Assembly: GCF_001421785.1 (NCBI RefSeq)
Contig: NZ_LMLB01000001.1
Span: 1,972,129-2,036,128, forward strand
Length of the DNA: 64,000 bases
Origin: Sphingomonas sp. Leaf33
GTDB taxonomy: Bacteria; Pseudomonadota; Alphaproteobacteria; Sphingomonadales; Sphingomonadaceae
Direction of reading: 5' to 3'
The position numbers were made by a program, and so were the translations under genes. Numbering within the stretch: position 1 is the first letter of the stretch; each line of letters opens with the position of its first letter. The notes beneath the pieces are model-generated. The model was not told where the DNA came from. It did no database searches and saw only the letters and a list, made by a program, of their open reading frames with translations. This document shows, one piece after another, positions 32,354-41,320 of the stretch.

Positions 32354-33110
32354 TGCCGCCCGCGGCATCGACATGATCGACATCGCCCCTGCCTTTACCG
32401 CTGCCGAAGCCGCCGCATACGATACCCGTTTCGCGGGTGTCGCGACGCAGGACCTGCTGGGCGAACTGATTGCCGGCGAATTGAAGGGTCGCATCGCTGC
32501 GGTGTCGTCGTTCGGCACCGAGTCTGCGGTGCTGCTGCACATGATCGCGCAGGTCGATCGCGACGTTCCGGTGATTTTCACCAACACGCAGAAGATGTTC
32601 GGCGCGACACTTCAGTATCGCGACGAGCTTGCCGAGCGGCTGGGCTTCACCGACCTGCGCGTCTACCGCCCCGATCCGCACCGGCTCGCGGCAAGGGATG
32701 GCAACGGCCTGCGCTGGTCCTACGACCCCGATGGCTGCTGCGAGATCCGCAAGGTCGAGCCGCTGCGCCGCGCGCTTGCCCCGTTCGACGCATGGATTTC
32801 GGGGCGCAAGGGTTTCCAGTCGGGCACCCGCCGCGCGCTGCCGCGGTTCGAGGAAGACGAGGGCCGCCTGAAGCTCAACCCGCTCGCGGACTGGGACAAG
32901 GCCAGGCTCGACGCCTATTTCGTCGCGCATGACCTGCCCCGCCACCCGCTGGAGGCGGAGGGCTACGCCTCGATCGGCTGCTCGCCCTGCACCAGCAAGG
33001 TGAAGCCCGGCGAGGACCCGCGAGCCGGGCGCTGGCGCGGGTGGGACAAGACCGAATGCGGCATCCACTCAGCCGTTGGCGACAACGACGCCGACCAGCC
33101 GAGCTTCTGA
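32346..33110 (+). CDS. cysH: Assimilatory APS reductase (4Fe-4S, CysH family)
   Basis: 254 aa. [16 protein letters not shown] is the PP-loop-like nucleotide motif, [13 protein letters not shown] the substrate-binding arginine loop, and KTECGIH the C-terminal catalytic Cys motif. The paired cysteines DGCCEIRK and IGCSPCT are the four [4Fe-4S] ligands that separate APS-using enzymes from E. coli-type PAPS reductase. It therefore probably reduces adenylyl sulfate directly to sulfite, using thioredoxin. It closes the operon cobA-DUF2849-cysI-DUF934-cysH. Confidence 0.95.
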   Translation: MASAARGIDMIDIAPAFTAAEAAAYDTRFAGVATQDLLGELIAGELKGRIAAVSSFGTESAVLLHMIAQVDRDVPVIFTNTQKMFGATLQYRDELAERLGFTDLRVYRPDPHRLAARDGNGLRWSYDPDGCCEIRKVEPLRRALAPFDAWISGRKGFQSGTRRALPRFEEDEGRLKLNPLADWDKARLDAYFVAHDLPRHPLEAEGYASIGCSPCTSKVKPGEDPRAGRWRGWDKTECGIHSAVGDNDADQPSF

Positions 33111-33213
33111 TGCCGGCCGCCGATTGCACGGGGCGCCCACGTCCGATATAGGCGCGACCAATCCCGCCCCGGTCGCATCCGCCGCCGGGGCGCGCGCATT
33201 TGAAGGACTGTCG

Positions 33214-33996
33214 ATGGCCCGTCGCCGCCAGATCTACGAAGGCAAGGCAAAGATCCTCTACGAGGGTCCCGAACCCGGCACGCTGATCCAGTATTTCAAG
33301 GATGATGCGACGGCCTTCAACGCCCAGAAGAAGGGCACGATCAGCGGCAAGGGCGTCCTGAACAACCGCATCTCGGAGCATGTCTTCACGCTGCTCGGCG
33401 CGATCGGCATCCCGACGCACTTCATACGTCGTCTCAACATGCGCGAACAACTCATTCGCCAGGTCGAGATCGTGCCGATCGAGGTCGTCGTTCGCAATGT
33501 CGCCGCCGGCTCGCTCAGCAAGCGCCTGGGGATCGAGGAAGGCACGCCGCTGCCGCGCACGATCGTCGAATATTACTACAAGGACGACGCGCTCGGCGAT
33601 CCGATGATCTCCGAGGAACACGTGCTGTGCTTCGGCTGGGCCAGCCAGGACGAACTGCACGACATGGCCGACATGGCCATCCGCGTGAACGACTTCCTGA
33701 CCGGCTTGTTCGCCGGGATCGGCATCCGCCTGGTTGACTTCAAACTGGAATTCGGCCGGATCTGGGACAACGACTTCGGCCGGATCATCCTGGCCGACGA
33801 GATCAGCCCGGACGGCTGCCGCCTGTGGGACATGGCGTCGGGCGAAAAGCTCGACAAGGACCGCTTCCGCCGCGACCTGGGTGGCGAGGTCGAGGCTTAT
33901 CAGGAAGTCGCCCGTCGCCTGGGACTGTTGCCCGAGGGCGAAGGCGATTCGGCTGTTCTGGATCTGGAAAGCCACCGTAAGCGGCGAGGGAAGTAA
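33214..33996 (+). CDS. purC: SAICAR synthase (phosphoribosylaminoimidazole-succinocarboxamide synthase)
   Basis: 260 aa. [15 protein letters not shown] is the N-terminal ATP-binding block, and [20 protein letters not shown] and [33 protein letters not shown] are signature sequences. It condenses CAIR with aspartate in purine synthesis. The start [10 protein letters not shown] at 33214 is preferred over earlier in-frame codons. purS and purQ follow 383 bp later, interrupted by a small gene on the opposite strand. Confidence 0.97.
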   Translation: MARRRQIYEGKAKILYEGPEPGTLIQYFKDDATAFNAQKKGTISGKGVLNNRISEHVFTLLGAIGIPTHFIRRLNMREQLIRQVEIVPIEVVVRNVAAGSLSKRLGIEEGTPLPRTIVEYYYKDDALGDPMISEEHVLCFGWASQDELHDMADMAIRVNDFLTGLFAGIGIRLVDFKLEFGRIWDNDFGRIILADEISPDGCRLWDMASGEKLDKDRFRRDLGGEVEAYQEVARRLGLLPEGEGDSAVLDLESHRKRRGK

Positions 33997-34088
33997 CGGG
34001 CAGCGCGCGGTTTGCGGTAGCAGGCCGGCGACTCGCCACGACGGGCGGCGGGACAACCGCTCCCGTCTGACGGGGTGGCGACCAGACG

Positions 34089-34232
34089 CTAACCCTTCAC
34101 TTTGAAGCCGCAGATGATCCCGAAGACGAACGTCGCGAACAGCGCCAGTTCGACGTGACTGCCCGACCAGTGGAAATAGTCCCGCCCGAATCCCACGAGC
34201 GCCACGAACATCACCATTGCCAGATAGGCCAT
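34089..34232 (-). CDS. Small membrane protein (47 aa)
   Basis: From the ATG at 34232: MAYLAMVMFVALVGFGRDYF forms one hydrophobic helix and ELALFATFVFGIICGFKVKG a second, with a short WSGSH loop between. Not recognised. It is antisense within the purC-purS gap. A longer frame to 34352 would add a non-hydrophobic leader. Plausible as a conserved sphingomonad micro-protein; moderate confidence. Confidence 0.55.
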   Translation of the reverse strand: MAYLAMVMFVALVGFGRDYFHWSGSHVELALFATFVFGIICGFKVKG

Positions 34233-34379
34233 CCCTGCCACTCCACCCGGCGACGCGACCTGCGCCGCCCGCGCCAGAGTGTTCCCAAAACGTAAACGCG
34301 GGATGAAGCCTTGCCCGCTGTCCGTCGCAGGGGCATAGGCGCGGCCATCCAATCCTTACCGGTCGGGGACCCTTCTCAG

Positions 34380-34613
34380 ATGAAACTTCGCATCGTCGTG
34401 ACGCTCAAGCCCGGCGTGCTCGATCCGCAGGGCAAGGCGATCGAACACGCGCTCGGCAGCCTCGGATTCGGTGGCGTGGGCGAGGTTCGCGCCGGCAAGA
34501 TCTTCGAACTGGACGTCGCCGACGACACCGGCGATGCCGCGATCGACGAGATGTGCCGCAAGCTACTGGCGAACACGGTCATCGAAAACTACCGCATCGA
34601 GCGCGCACAATGA
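34380..34613 (+). CDS. purS: Phosphoribosylformylglycinamidine synthase subunit PurS
   Basis: 77 aa. [20 protein letters not shown] and [19 protein letters not shown] are the conserved core of PurS, the small subunit that bridges PurL and PurQ in the three-part FGAM synthetase. It overlaps purQ by 4 bp. purL is not in the window. Confidence 0.96.
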   Translation: MKLRIVVTLKPGVLDPQGKAIEHALGSLGFGGVGEVRAGKIFELDVADDTGDAAIDEMCRKLLANTVIENYRIERAQ

Positions 34614-35275
34614 GCGCCGCGGTCGTCGTCTTCCCGGGCTCCAACTGCGACCGCGATCTGGCGACCGCCATCCGGGACGTCACCGGCCGCGCGCCGCACA
34701 TGGTGTGGCACGGCGACAGCGAATTGCCGGGCGACCTTGACCTGATCGCGATTCCCGGCGGCTTCTCCTACGGCGACTACCTGCGCTGCGGCGCGATCGC
34801 CGCGCGGTCGCCGGTGATGGGCGCGGTCATCCGGGCCGCGGAGCGCGGCGTGCCGGTGCTGGGCATCTGCAACGGCTTCCAGGTCCTGACCGAAAGCGGC
34901 CTGCTGCCCGGCGCGCTGATGCGCAACGCCGGCCTGGACTTCGTCTGCCGCGATGTCGCGCTGACGGTCGAGAACAGCCAGAGCCGCTTCACCAGCCAGT
35001 ACAAAAGCGGCGAGACGCTGTCGGTGCCCGTGGCGCATCACGACGGCAATTACTTCGCCGATACCGAGACGCTCGACCGGCTCGAAGGCGAAGGCCGCGT
35101 CGCGTTCCGGTACGGCGAGAGCGTCAACGGTTCGGCGCGCAACATCGCCGGCATCCTGAACGCGGCGGGCAACGTGCTGGGCATGATGCCGCATCCAGAA
35201 CGCAGGATCGAAGCCGCGCATGGCGGCACCGACGGACGCCGGATGTTCGAAGGGCTGCTGGCGGCGGTGGCTTAA
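34610..35275 (+). CDS. purQ: Phosphoribosylformylglycinamidine synthase, glutaminase subunit
   Basis: 221 aa, class I glutamine amidotransferase. [17 protein letters not shown] opens the protein; [11 protein letters not shown] holds the nucleophile Cys, and [10 protein letters not shown] the catalytic His and Glu. It supplies ammonia from glutamine to PurL. ATG overlaps the purS stop (ATGA). Its stop overlaps the stop of the convergent transporter gene. Confidence 0.97.
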   Translation: MSAAVVVFPGSNCDRDLATAIRDVTGRAPHMVWHGDSELPGDLDLIAIPGGFSYGDYLRCGAIAARSPVMGAVIRAAERGVPVLGICNGFQVLTESGLLPGALMRNAGLDFVCRDVALTVENSQSRFTSQYKSGETLSVPVAHHDGNYFADTETLDRLEGEGRVAFRYGESVNGSARNIAGILNAAGNVLGMMPHPERRIEAAHGGTDGRRMFEGLLAAVA

Positions 35276-36018
35276 ACCCGCGCCTTGAACGGCGTGAAGT
35301 CGGTCGTGTCGTCGTACACGTCGATCCCTTCGCGCCGTTTCAGCGTGTTGACGACCAGATAGGTGACCGGCGTCAGCGCCGCTTCCCACGCGGTCTTCAG
35401 CAGGAACTGGCTGATCACGACCTGGATGATCGCATCGCTCGTCCACCCCGCCGTCCCGGCAAAGGCGAGCGGATAGAAGATCAGGCTGTCGAGGCCCTGT
35501 CCGACGACGGTCGACCCGATCGTGCGCATCCACAGATAACGCCCCTTCGTCAGCACCTTCATCTGCGCGAGCACGACGCTGTTGGCGAATTCCCCCGCCC
35601 AGAATGCGATCATCGACGCACCGACGATCCGCCAGGTGTTGCCGAATACGCTTTCATACGCTGCCTGCCCCGTCCAGCCGCGCGCCGGGGGCAGCGATAC
35701 GACGACCCACGCCATGAACGCCATGAAGACGAGCGCGCCGAAACCCATCCAGATCACGCGGCGCGCGCGGGCATAGCCGTAGACTTCGGTCAGGACATCG
35801 CCGACGATATAGCTGACGGGGAAGAAGAACACGCCCGCGCCGAACGACCACATCCCGATGACCGGCAGGTCGACTTCGGATCGCTTGGCCGCCCCGATCA
35901 GGTTGGACAGCAGCAGGACGACGACGAACGCGACCATGACGATGTCGAAATACCGAAAGTCGCCGCGCCCAACCTCACCCGAGTTGCGCCGCTGCACCTC
36001 ATCTGCCCCCTGGTTCAT
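35272..36018 (-). CDS. Queuosine precursor transporter (YhhQ/VUT family)
   Basis: 248 aa from the ATG at 36018 ([11 protein letters not shown]); an upstream ATG at 36054 is possible. About six hydrophobic helices are visible, starting with [68 protein letters not shown], and [17 protein letters not shown] are hallmark blocks of the DUF165/VUT family, which imports preQ0/preQ1 for tRNA queuosine synthesis. It lies next to a tRNA gene by chance. The 3' ends of this gene and purQ overlap by 4 bp, convergently. Confidence 0.93.
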   Translation of the reverse strand: MNQGADEVQRRNSGEVGRGDFRYFDIVMVAFVVVLLLSNLIGAAKRSEVDLPVIGMWSFGAGVFFFPVSYIVGDVLTEVYGYARARRVIWMGFGALVFMAFMAWVVVSLPPARGWTGQAAYESVFGNTWRIVGASMIAFWAGEFANSVVLAQMKVLTKGRYLWMRTIGSTVVGQGLDSLIFYPLAFAGTAGWTSDAIIQVVISQFLLKTAWEAALTPVTYLVVNTLKRREGIDVYDDTTDFTPFKARV

Positions 36019-36078
36019 GCGCGACCTTATGATCGCCGTTTCGCTACCGATCAATCCGCGCTAACGCATCTTCAGCGC

Positions 36079-36155
36079 GCGCCCGTAGCTCAGCTGGATA
36101 GAGCAAGGAGCTTCTACCTCCTCGGTCGGGGGTTCGAATCCCTCCGGGCGCGCCA
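36079..36155 (+). tRNA. tRNA-Arg(UCU)
   Basis: 77 nt with encoded CCA. Acceptor GCGCCCG pairs with CGGGCGC. AGGAG-CTTCTAC-CTCCT gives anticodon UCU. T-loop GGTTCGAATCC is present. No integrase or duplicated 3' end is found beside it. Confidence 0.97.
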
Positions 36156-36168
36156 ATCGCTTGTCCGT

Positions 36169-37368
36169 TCATGCACATGCGAAGCGGAAGGCGATGACGC
36201 CGCCGAGCGATCCGACCGCGATGATGGCAGAACACGTCGTCAGTGGTGACCACGGGGACACGCCGATCAGGGCCGTGCCGAGGCCGGCAGCCGCCATCTG
36301 GAGGAAACCCAGCAGCGCGGAGGCCGATCCGGCGGTCGCACCGAACGGTTCCAGCGTGATCGCGGTGCCGATGGGGTTGATCGTCCCCATGCCGAGCAGG
36401 AACAGCGTGATGGCGGCGACGAACGGGACAGGCGTCGTCGCGTCCAGGCCCGAGAGCAGCGCAATTCCGGCGGCGAGCGCGATCACGAGACCCGTCATCC
36501 CGACCCGCGCCGTCCCGAACCGTGCGGCCAGACGCGGCCCGGCAAGTCCGCTGGCGAAGACGACCAGGACCGTCGCGGCGAAGAACAGGCTGAGCCCCGC
36601 CGGCGAAAACGCCATGCGCTCGAGCAGGATCGCCGGTGCGGCACCGAAGAAGGTGTAGAGGCAACCGATCATCAGGCTGACGGTGACCGCAGGCGCCAGG
36701 AAACGCCGATCGCGGAGCAATCTGGCGTAAGTCCGCGCGCTGTCACCGAGCCTCAGGCGCGTCCGCCGGTCGGGCGTGAGCGTCTCCCCGGCGGACATCA
36801 GATAGGTGACCGCGAGCAAGACAGCGACGGCGAGCATGAGGACGAAGGTCGCGCGCCACCCGAACAGCGATGTCGCCGCGGTCCCGAGCGCGGGCGAAAA
36901 GCCCGGTGCCGCCGCCATCGCGATCATGATGAGCGCCAGCACGCGGGTCAGCGCAGGCCCGGTGAACAGGTCGCGGGCGATGGCGCGCGTCAGCACGGCG
37001 GTCACGCACGCGCCGAGCGCCTGGATTACGCGCGCGACCACCAGGATCGCAAAACTGTCGGCCGTCGCACCGACCGCGCTGCCGATCGCGAACAGCGCCA
37101 GCCCAACCAGCACCGGCCGCGCCCGGCCGATCGCGTCGGTGACCGGCCCTACCACCAGTTGCCCGACCGCAAAGGTCGCGAAGAACGCACTGAGCGTCCA
37201 GGCAAGCGCGGGCTGGCCGACGCCCATGTCGCGCGCCATCGCCGGAAAGGCAGGCAACAGGATGTTGGTCGCCAGCGCCCCCAGCGCGGCCAGCCCGGAC
37301 AGCAGCGCCAGACGCCCGGCACCGATCGCGGCATCCGTATGGGCCGGCGGGGAGGCTTTCGCGGTCAC
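36169..37368 (-). CDS. MFS drug-efflux-type transporter (Bcr/CflA-like)
   Basis: 399 aa with about 12 hydrophobic segments, the first LALLSGLAALGALATNILLPAFPAMARD. The signature GPVTDAIGRARPVLVGL is the MFS loop 2-3 motif (GxxxDxxGRRxxl), and motif C-like AAPGFSPALG in TM5 suggests an antiporter of the drug:H+ DHA1 group. It overlaps the upstream quinone-oxidoreductase-like gene by 4 bp and so belongs to a three-gene unit with it and the SDR, divergent from the TetR gene. That context suggests induced detoxification and export, substrate unknown. Confidence 0.93.
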   Translation of the reverse strand: MTAKASPPAHTDAAIGAGRLALLSGLAALGALATNILLPAFPAMARDMGVGQPALAWTLSAFFATFAVGQLVVGPVTDAIGRARPVLVGLALFAIGSAVGATADSFAILVVARVIQALGACVTAVLTRAIARDLFTGPALTRVLALIMIAMAAAPGFSPALGTAATSLFGWRATFVLMLAVAVLLAVTYLMSAGETLTPDRRTRLRLGDSARTYARLLRDRRFLAPAVTVSLMIGCLYTFFGAAPAILLERMAFSPAGLSLFFAATVLVVFASGLAGPRLAARFGTARVGMTGLVIALAAGIALLSGLDATTPVPFVAAITLFLLGMGTINPIGTAITLEPFGATAGSASALLGFLQMAAAGLGTALIGVSPWSPLTTCSAIIAVGSLGGVIAFRFACA

Positions 37369-38372
37369 GCCGGCGACATGACCTCGACGACCACCTTCCC
37401 CTTCGCCCGGCCGCGATCAAGATCGTCGAGCGCGTCGTTGACCGCGTCGAAGCCGAAGCTGCGTTCGATGACCGGGCGGATCGCGCCGCCCTCGACCAGC
37501 CGGGCGATCCGGGCCAGCTGTGCGCCGTCCGCCTTCATGAACAGAAAGCGATAGGCGACGCCGTGGGCCCGCGCCCTGCGGCGGATGCGCCAGCTCATCA
37601 GGCCCAGGATCGCCCGCAGGGCAAGGTTCAGCCCCTGCGCGCGGGCAAAGGCCGGATCGGGCGGGCCGGACAGCGACACGATCATTCCGCCGGGCTTCAC
37701 CACGCTGACCGAGCGCGTCAGCGTTTCAGCATCCTGGCTGGCGAGCACGAAATCCTGATCCGTCAGCAGGGCTGCGAAATCCTGCGTGCGATAGTCGATG
37801 ACGGTGTCGGCGCCCAAACTGCGGACCAGGTCGGCACCGCTGCCCGCCGTTGTCGCGACCGTCGCGCCGAGATGCTTGGCAAGCTGGATCGCGAGCACCC
37901 CGACACCGCCCGAGCCCGCATGGATCAGCACCTTGGTGCCCGGACCGACGCGGCCGAGATCGACCAACGCCTGCCACGCGGTCAGCGCGGTCAGCGGCAG
38001 GGCGGCGGCCTCCACCATCGACAGGTTCGCCGGCATCAGCGCGACATCGGCCGCAGGCACCGCGATCCGCTGCGCCAGCGTGCCGATGCGGCCGTCGCGC
38101 GGGCGGGCGAAGACCGCGTCGCCGACCGCGAACTCGCGCACCGCCCTGCCGACCGCGACGACCCGCCCCGCCAGGTCATGCCCCAGCACGAAGGGCGGCT
38201 TGTAGGGCAGCAACGGCTGGAATTCGCCGTCGCGAATCTTGCTGTCGAGCGGATTGAGGCCGGCGGCATGAACCTCGACCAACAGGTCCTCGTCCCCCAC
38301 CACCGGCTCCGGCAGGTCCACCAGCGCCAGCGACCGGCCCTTGCCATAGCGCTCGACGACCCAGCCCCTCAC
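37365..38372 (-). CDS. Zinc-independent MDR-type NADPH quinone oxidoreductase/alcohol dehydrogenase
   Basis: 335 aa from a GTG at 38372 that overlaps the SDR stop (GTGA). An N-terminal GroES-like domain (EVHAAGLNPLDSKIRDG, FVLGHDLAGRVVAVG) is followed by a Rossmann domain (IHAGSGGVGVLAIQLAKHLGA, the AxxGxxG NADPH motif). The Cys/His ligands of catalytic-zinc ADHs are not evident, and NPLDSKIR is typical of quinone reductase-like members. The middle gene of the SDR-MDR-MFS unit. The chosen GTG avoids a 90-bp overlap that the upstream in-frame ATG would require. Confidence 0.92.
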   Translation of the reverse strand: MRGWVVERYGKGRSLALVDLPEPVVGDEDLLVEVHAAGLNPLDSKIRDGEFQPLLPYKPPFVLGHDLAGRVVAVGRAVREFAVGDAVFARPRDGRIGTLAQRIAVPAADVALMPANLSMVEAAALPLTALTAWQALVDLGRVGPGTKVLIHAGSGGVGVLAIQLAKHLGATVATTAGSGADLVRSLGADTVIDYRTQDFAALLTDQDFVLASQDAETLTRSVSVVKPGGMIVSLSGPPDPAFARAQGLNLALRAILGLMSWRIRRRARAHGVAYRFLFMKADGAQLARIARLVEGGAIRPVIERSFGFDAVNDALDDLDRGRAKGKVVVEVMSPA

Positions 38373-39160
38373 TCCGCGTCGCCGGTATAGCGGGGGGCAG
38401 GCAAGCTCTGGCCGAACCCCGGAATCATCGCCACCCGCGCGGCCTGATAGGCGTCCCACAGTTCGCCATCATGAAGCGGCGGGATGGTCACCGCCTCGCG
38501 CCGGTCGAACCCGGCCAGCGCGGCATCAACCAGATCGCCGACCGCCATCATCGGCGGCAACGCTGCCGGGTCGGCCCCGGCGCGCGCCCAGATGTCGGTC
38601 GCGGTCGCCGCCGGCAGCACCGCCTGGACGTAGATGCCCTTGGGCCCGAGTTCGTGCGCCAGTCCCTGTGACAGGAACAGCACGAACGCCTTGGTCGCGC
38701 CATACACGCTCTGGCCGAATTCGGGGACCAGCCCGACCACCGAGCCGATGTTGACGATCGCACCGCGCCCCTCGGCCACGAAACGCGGGGCCACCGCGTG
38801 CGCTAGCCGCAGCACCGCGGTCGTGTTGACCGCCACCAGTTGCGCGAGATCGTTCGCCGATTGCTGCTCGAACGCGCTCGCAAACGACAGCCCGGCGTTG
38901 TTCACCAGCACACCGATCCGCGCGTCGTCGCGCAACCGCGCCTCGACCGCAGCGATGTCCGTTTCGTCAGCCAGATCGGCGCGCAGGATGTCGATCGTGA
39001 CGTCTGTTTCCGCGCGCAGCGTCTGTGCCAGCGCGTCCATCTTCGCGACGTCGCGCGCGACCAGGACCAGATCATGACCCCGCCGTGCCAGCCGGTCGGC
39101 GTAGGTCCCGCCGATTCCCGAAGAGGCGCCGGTAACGAGAGCGGCAGGCAGGTCGTTCAT
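38369..39160 (-). CDS. SDR family oxidoreductase
   Basis: 263 aa. LVTGASSGIGGTYADRLARRG (TGxxxGIG), VLVNNAGLSFASAFE (NNAG), INIGSVVG (Ser) and VYGATKAFVLF (YxxxK) give a complete classical SDR active site. First gene of the unit SDR-MDR-MFS, divergent from a TetR regulator across 114 bp that carry palindromes. Probably the regulator's main target operon. Substrate unknown. Confidence 0.94.
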   Translation of the reverse strand: MNDLPAALVTGASSGIGGTYADRLARRGHDLVLVARDVAKMDALAQTLRAETDVTIDILRADLADETDIAAVEARLRDDARIGVLVNNAGLSFASAFEQQSANDLAQLVAVNTTAVLRLAHAVAPRFVAEGRGAIVNIGSVVGLVPEFGQSVYGATKAFVLFLSQGLAHELGPKGIYVQAVLPAATATDIWARAGADPAALPPMMAVGDLVDAALAGFDRREAVTIPPLHDGELWDAYQAARVAMIPGFGQSLPAPRYTGDAE

Positions 39161-39184
39161 CGCTGGGTCCTCGACGCTTTAATT

Positions 39185-39228
39185 ATGACGGTCATCATGA
39201 TCGTTACTAAATATGATGGCGATCATAT
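39185..39228. promoter_or_regulatory. Candidate TetR operators between SDR operon and tetR gene
   Basis: Three dyads lie in the 114-bp AT-rich gap: ATGAC-g-GTCAT (39185-39195), ATCATGAT (39194-39201) and ATATGAT-ggcg-ATCATAT (39211-39228, perfect 7-bp arms). The last has the size of a TetR-family operator. Position between divergent starts suggests repression of both directions. Inferred from symmetry and position. Confidence 0.65.
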
Positions 39229-39274
39229 ATGTCAATCTGGCGATCTGGCTTTTTTGGATGCTGTGGAGTTTCGA

Positions 39275-39850
39275 ATGAAGGTGACGCGCGAACAGATGCA
39301 GGCCAACCGCGCCCGCATCCTGACCGAAGCGGGGCGTCTGTTTCGCGAACAGGGTTTCGACACTGTCGGCGTGGCCGAGATCATGCGTGCCGCGGGGATG
39401 ACGCATGGTGGATTCTACGGCCATTTCCGGTCCAAGGACGACCTTGCTGTACAGACGCTGGCGCATCTGTTCGCCGGCGACGCGCCCGACCGTCCCGGCA
39501 CCGGTGGACTGGCGGCATTCGTCGATGCCTATCTGGCGCCGGGGCACCGCGACGCGCCGTCTGACGGCTGTCCGACCGCCGCGCTGTCGATCGACGCGGC
39601 ACGGCACGGAAGCGAGACGAAGGCTGCCGCCTCGGCCGGTATCGCCGCGCAGATAGACCGCATCGCCGCCGGGCTTTCCCCCTGCCCCACCGACGACGAC
39701 CGGGCCGATGCCGCCGGGTTGTGGGCGACGATGGTCGGCGCGATCATCCTCGCCCGCGCCAGCGACGGCGCTCTGGCCGACCGGATCCTGACCGATGCCA
39801 AGAGGTGGATCGAAACGGCACTGGCCGCGCGTGCCGGCGAACAGCTCTAG
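39275..39850 (+). CDS. TetR/AcrR family transcriptional regulator
   Basis: 191 aa from the ATG at 39275. The N-terminal HTH reads ANRARILTEAGRLFREQGFD, VGVAEIMRAAGMTHGGFYGHF, SKDDL, which is the canonical TetR DNA-binding domain. The C-terminal ~130 residues form the ligand-binding domain, including a CPTAALSID stretch as in AcrR/YdhM-like regulators. It is divergent from the SDR-MDR-MFS unit, which it probably controls through the palindromes between them. The inducer is unknown. Confidence 0.95.
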   Translation: MKVTREQMQANRARILTEAGRLFREQGFDTVGVAEIMRAAGMTHGGFYGHFRSKDDLAVQTLAHLFAGDAPDRPGTGGLAAFVDAYLAPGHRDAPSDGCPTAALSIDAARHGSETKAAASAGIAAQIDRIAAGLSPCPTDDDRADAAGLWATMVGAIILARASDGALADRILTDAKRWIETALAARAGEQL

Positions 39851-39857
39851 ACGGTCA

Positions 39858-40745
39858 CTACTCTTCGAAGACGCCGCCCAGCGCCAGGATCGACGCGACG
39901 TGGCGCCCCGCGACTTCCATCATGTCGGTGCCGTATCCGCCGCCCAGCGCACTCGCGAGCGGGATGGCCCGGTCGCGCGCCAGCGTCGCGATCCAGCGGT
40001 CGCGCCGCACCAGCCCTTCGCGCGTCAGCGCCAGCCTGCCCAGTCGGTCTCCGCTCCACGGATCGACACCGGCCTGGTACAAGATCAAATCCGGTAAGAC
40101 ATCGGCGATCAGCGGAAGCAGCGTCGTCTCAAGCGCCGCCATATAGCCGTCGTCGTCGACACCGTCCGGCAGGCCGACGTCGATCGTCGAGCGCGCCTTG
40201 CGTGCCGGAAAATTCTTCTCGGCATGGATCGAATAGGTCGCGATATCGGGGCGGCCGGCGGTCAGGCTGGCGGTGCCGTCGCCCTGATGGACGTCGCAAT
40301 CGACGATCAGCACGCGACGCCCTTCTTCCGCCAGCCGGACGGCGGCGATGGCGAGGTCATTGAACACGCAATAGCCTGCACCCGTATCCGCCAGGGCATG
40401 ATGGCTGCCGCCTGCGGTGTTGGCCGCAAATCCGCGGTCCTGCGCCAGCCTGGCTGCGAGATAGGTGCCGCCCGGCACGACGAATGCACGGCGCGCGACC
40501 TGCGGCGTGATCGCAAAGCCGATGCGCCGTTCCTTGACCGCCGGTACACGCGCCTCGGCGACTTCCGCGACGTAATCGGCGTCGTGCACGGCCTCCACCC
40601 AGCCCCGCGGCGCAGGGTCGGGCGTGTGCCAGTCGAGCGCGGCACCGCTCGCCAGCAACAGGTCGCGCACCGCGGCATTCTTGGTCGGCCCCACACCCCG
40701 CACGGTCGGGGCGACATAATCGGGATGATGGACGACGGCGATCAC
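39858..40745 (-). CDS. Histone deacetylase family protein
   Basis: 295 aa. GGSHHALADTGAGYCVFND carries the tandem active-site histidines. IVDCDVHQGDGTAS holds the zinc ligands Asp and His, and a later YQAGVDPWSGDRLGRL holds the third Asp. SALGGGYG near the end is the usual Tyr/Gly loop. The compact length fits the class IV-like bacterial deacetylases that act on acetyl-polyamine, acetoin-related or other acylamide substrates. Ends 8 bp from the convergent tetR stop. Confidence 0.93.
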   Translation of the reverse strand: MIAVVHHPDYVAPTVRGVGPTKNAAVRDLLLASGAALDWHTPDPAPRGWVEAVHDADYVAEVAEARVPAVKERRIGFAITPQVARRAFVVPGGTYLAARLAQDRGFAANTAGGSHHALADTGAGYCVFNDLAIAAVRLAEEGRRVLIVDCDVHQGDGTASLTAGRPDIATYSIHAEKNFPARKARSTIDVGLPDGVDDDGYMAALETTLLPLIADVLPDLILYQAGVDPWSGDRLGRLALTREGLVRRDRWIATLARDRAIPLASALGGGYGTDMMEVAGRHVASILALGGVFEE

Positions 40746-40797
40746 GCGACCTAGGTAGGCGCGCGCACGCCCCCTCGCCAGCCGGAGCTCCGACGAT

Positions 40798-41289
40798 ATG
40801 ACCGACCTGCCCTATCGCCCCTGCGCCGGCGTGATGATCCTCAACCGTGCTGGTCGCGTGTTCGTCGGTCAGCGGCTCGATTCGACGCTGGAGGCGTGGC
40901 AGATGCCGCAGGGCGGGATCGATCCGGGCGAAGACGCACTGGCGGCAGCGATCCGCGAAGTCGGCGAGGAAACCGGCATCGCGCCCGAACATCTGACGCT
41001 GATCGCCGAGGCGTCCGAGGAATTGCGCTACGACCTGCCCGAGGACCTGGTCGGCAAGCTGTGGCAGGGCAAGTGGCGCGGCCAGCGCCAGCGGTGGTTC
41101 CTGTTCGCCTTCACCGGCACCGATGCGGACGTGGACATCCAGACCGCGCATCCCGAGTTCCGCGCGTGGAAATGGGCGGACCCGGCCGAACTGCCGGACA
41201 TGATCGTGCCGTTCAAGCGCGCGCTGTACGAGGACGTGATCGCCGCGTTCGACGAACCGCTCCGCCACCACGCCCAGTCGAGGCCCTAA
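40798..41289 (+). CDS. rppH: RNA pyrophosphohydrolase (Nudix)
   Basis: 163 aa. RPCAGVMILNRAGRVFVGQR and WQMPQGGIDPGEDALAAAIR lead into REVGEETGI, together forming the Nudix box (GX5EX7REUXEEXGU). The QMPQGGI variant and PYRPCAGVM start are typical of RppH/IalA-like enzymes, which remove pyrophosphate from 5'-triphosphate RNA and start mRNA decay. The ATG at 40798 follows GGAGCTCCGACG, an adequate ribosome-binding site. Confidence 0.95.
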   Translation: MTDLPYRPCAGVMILNRAGRVFVGQRLDSTLEAWQMPQGGIDPGEDALAAAIREVGEETGIAPEHLTLIAEASEELRYDLPEDLVGKLWQGKWRGQRQRWFLFAFTGTDADVDIQTAHPEFRAWKWADPAELPDMIVPFKRALYEDVIAAFDEPLRHHAQSRP

Positions 41290-41320
41290 AATGCCGCTTT
41301 GCTGGTAAAAGGACCGGGTC

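Noticed and set aside
36079..36155. tRNA-Arg as another island insertion point
   Set aside because: Flanked by ordinary core genes; no integrase and no repeated 3' end nearby.
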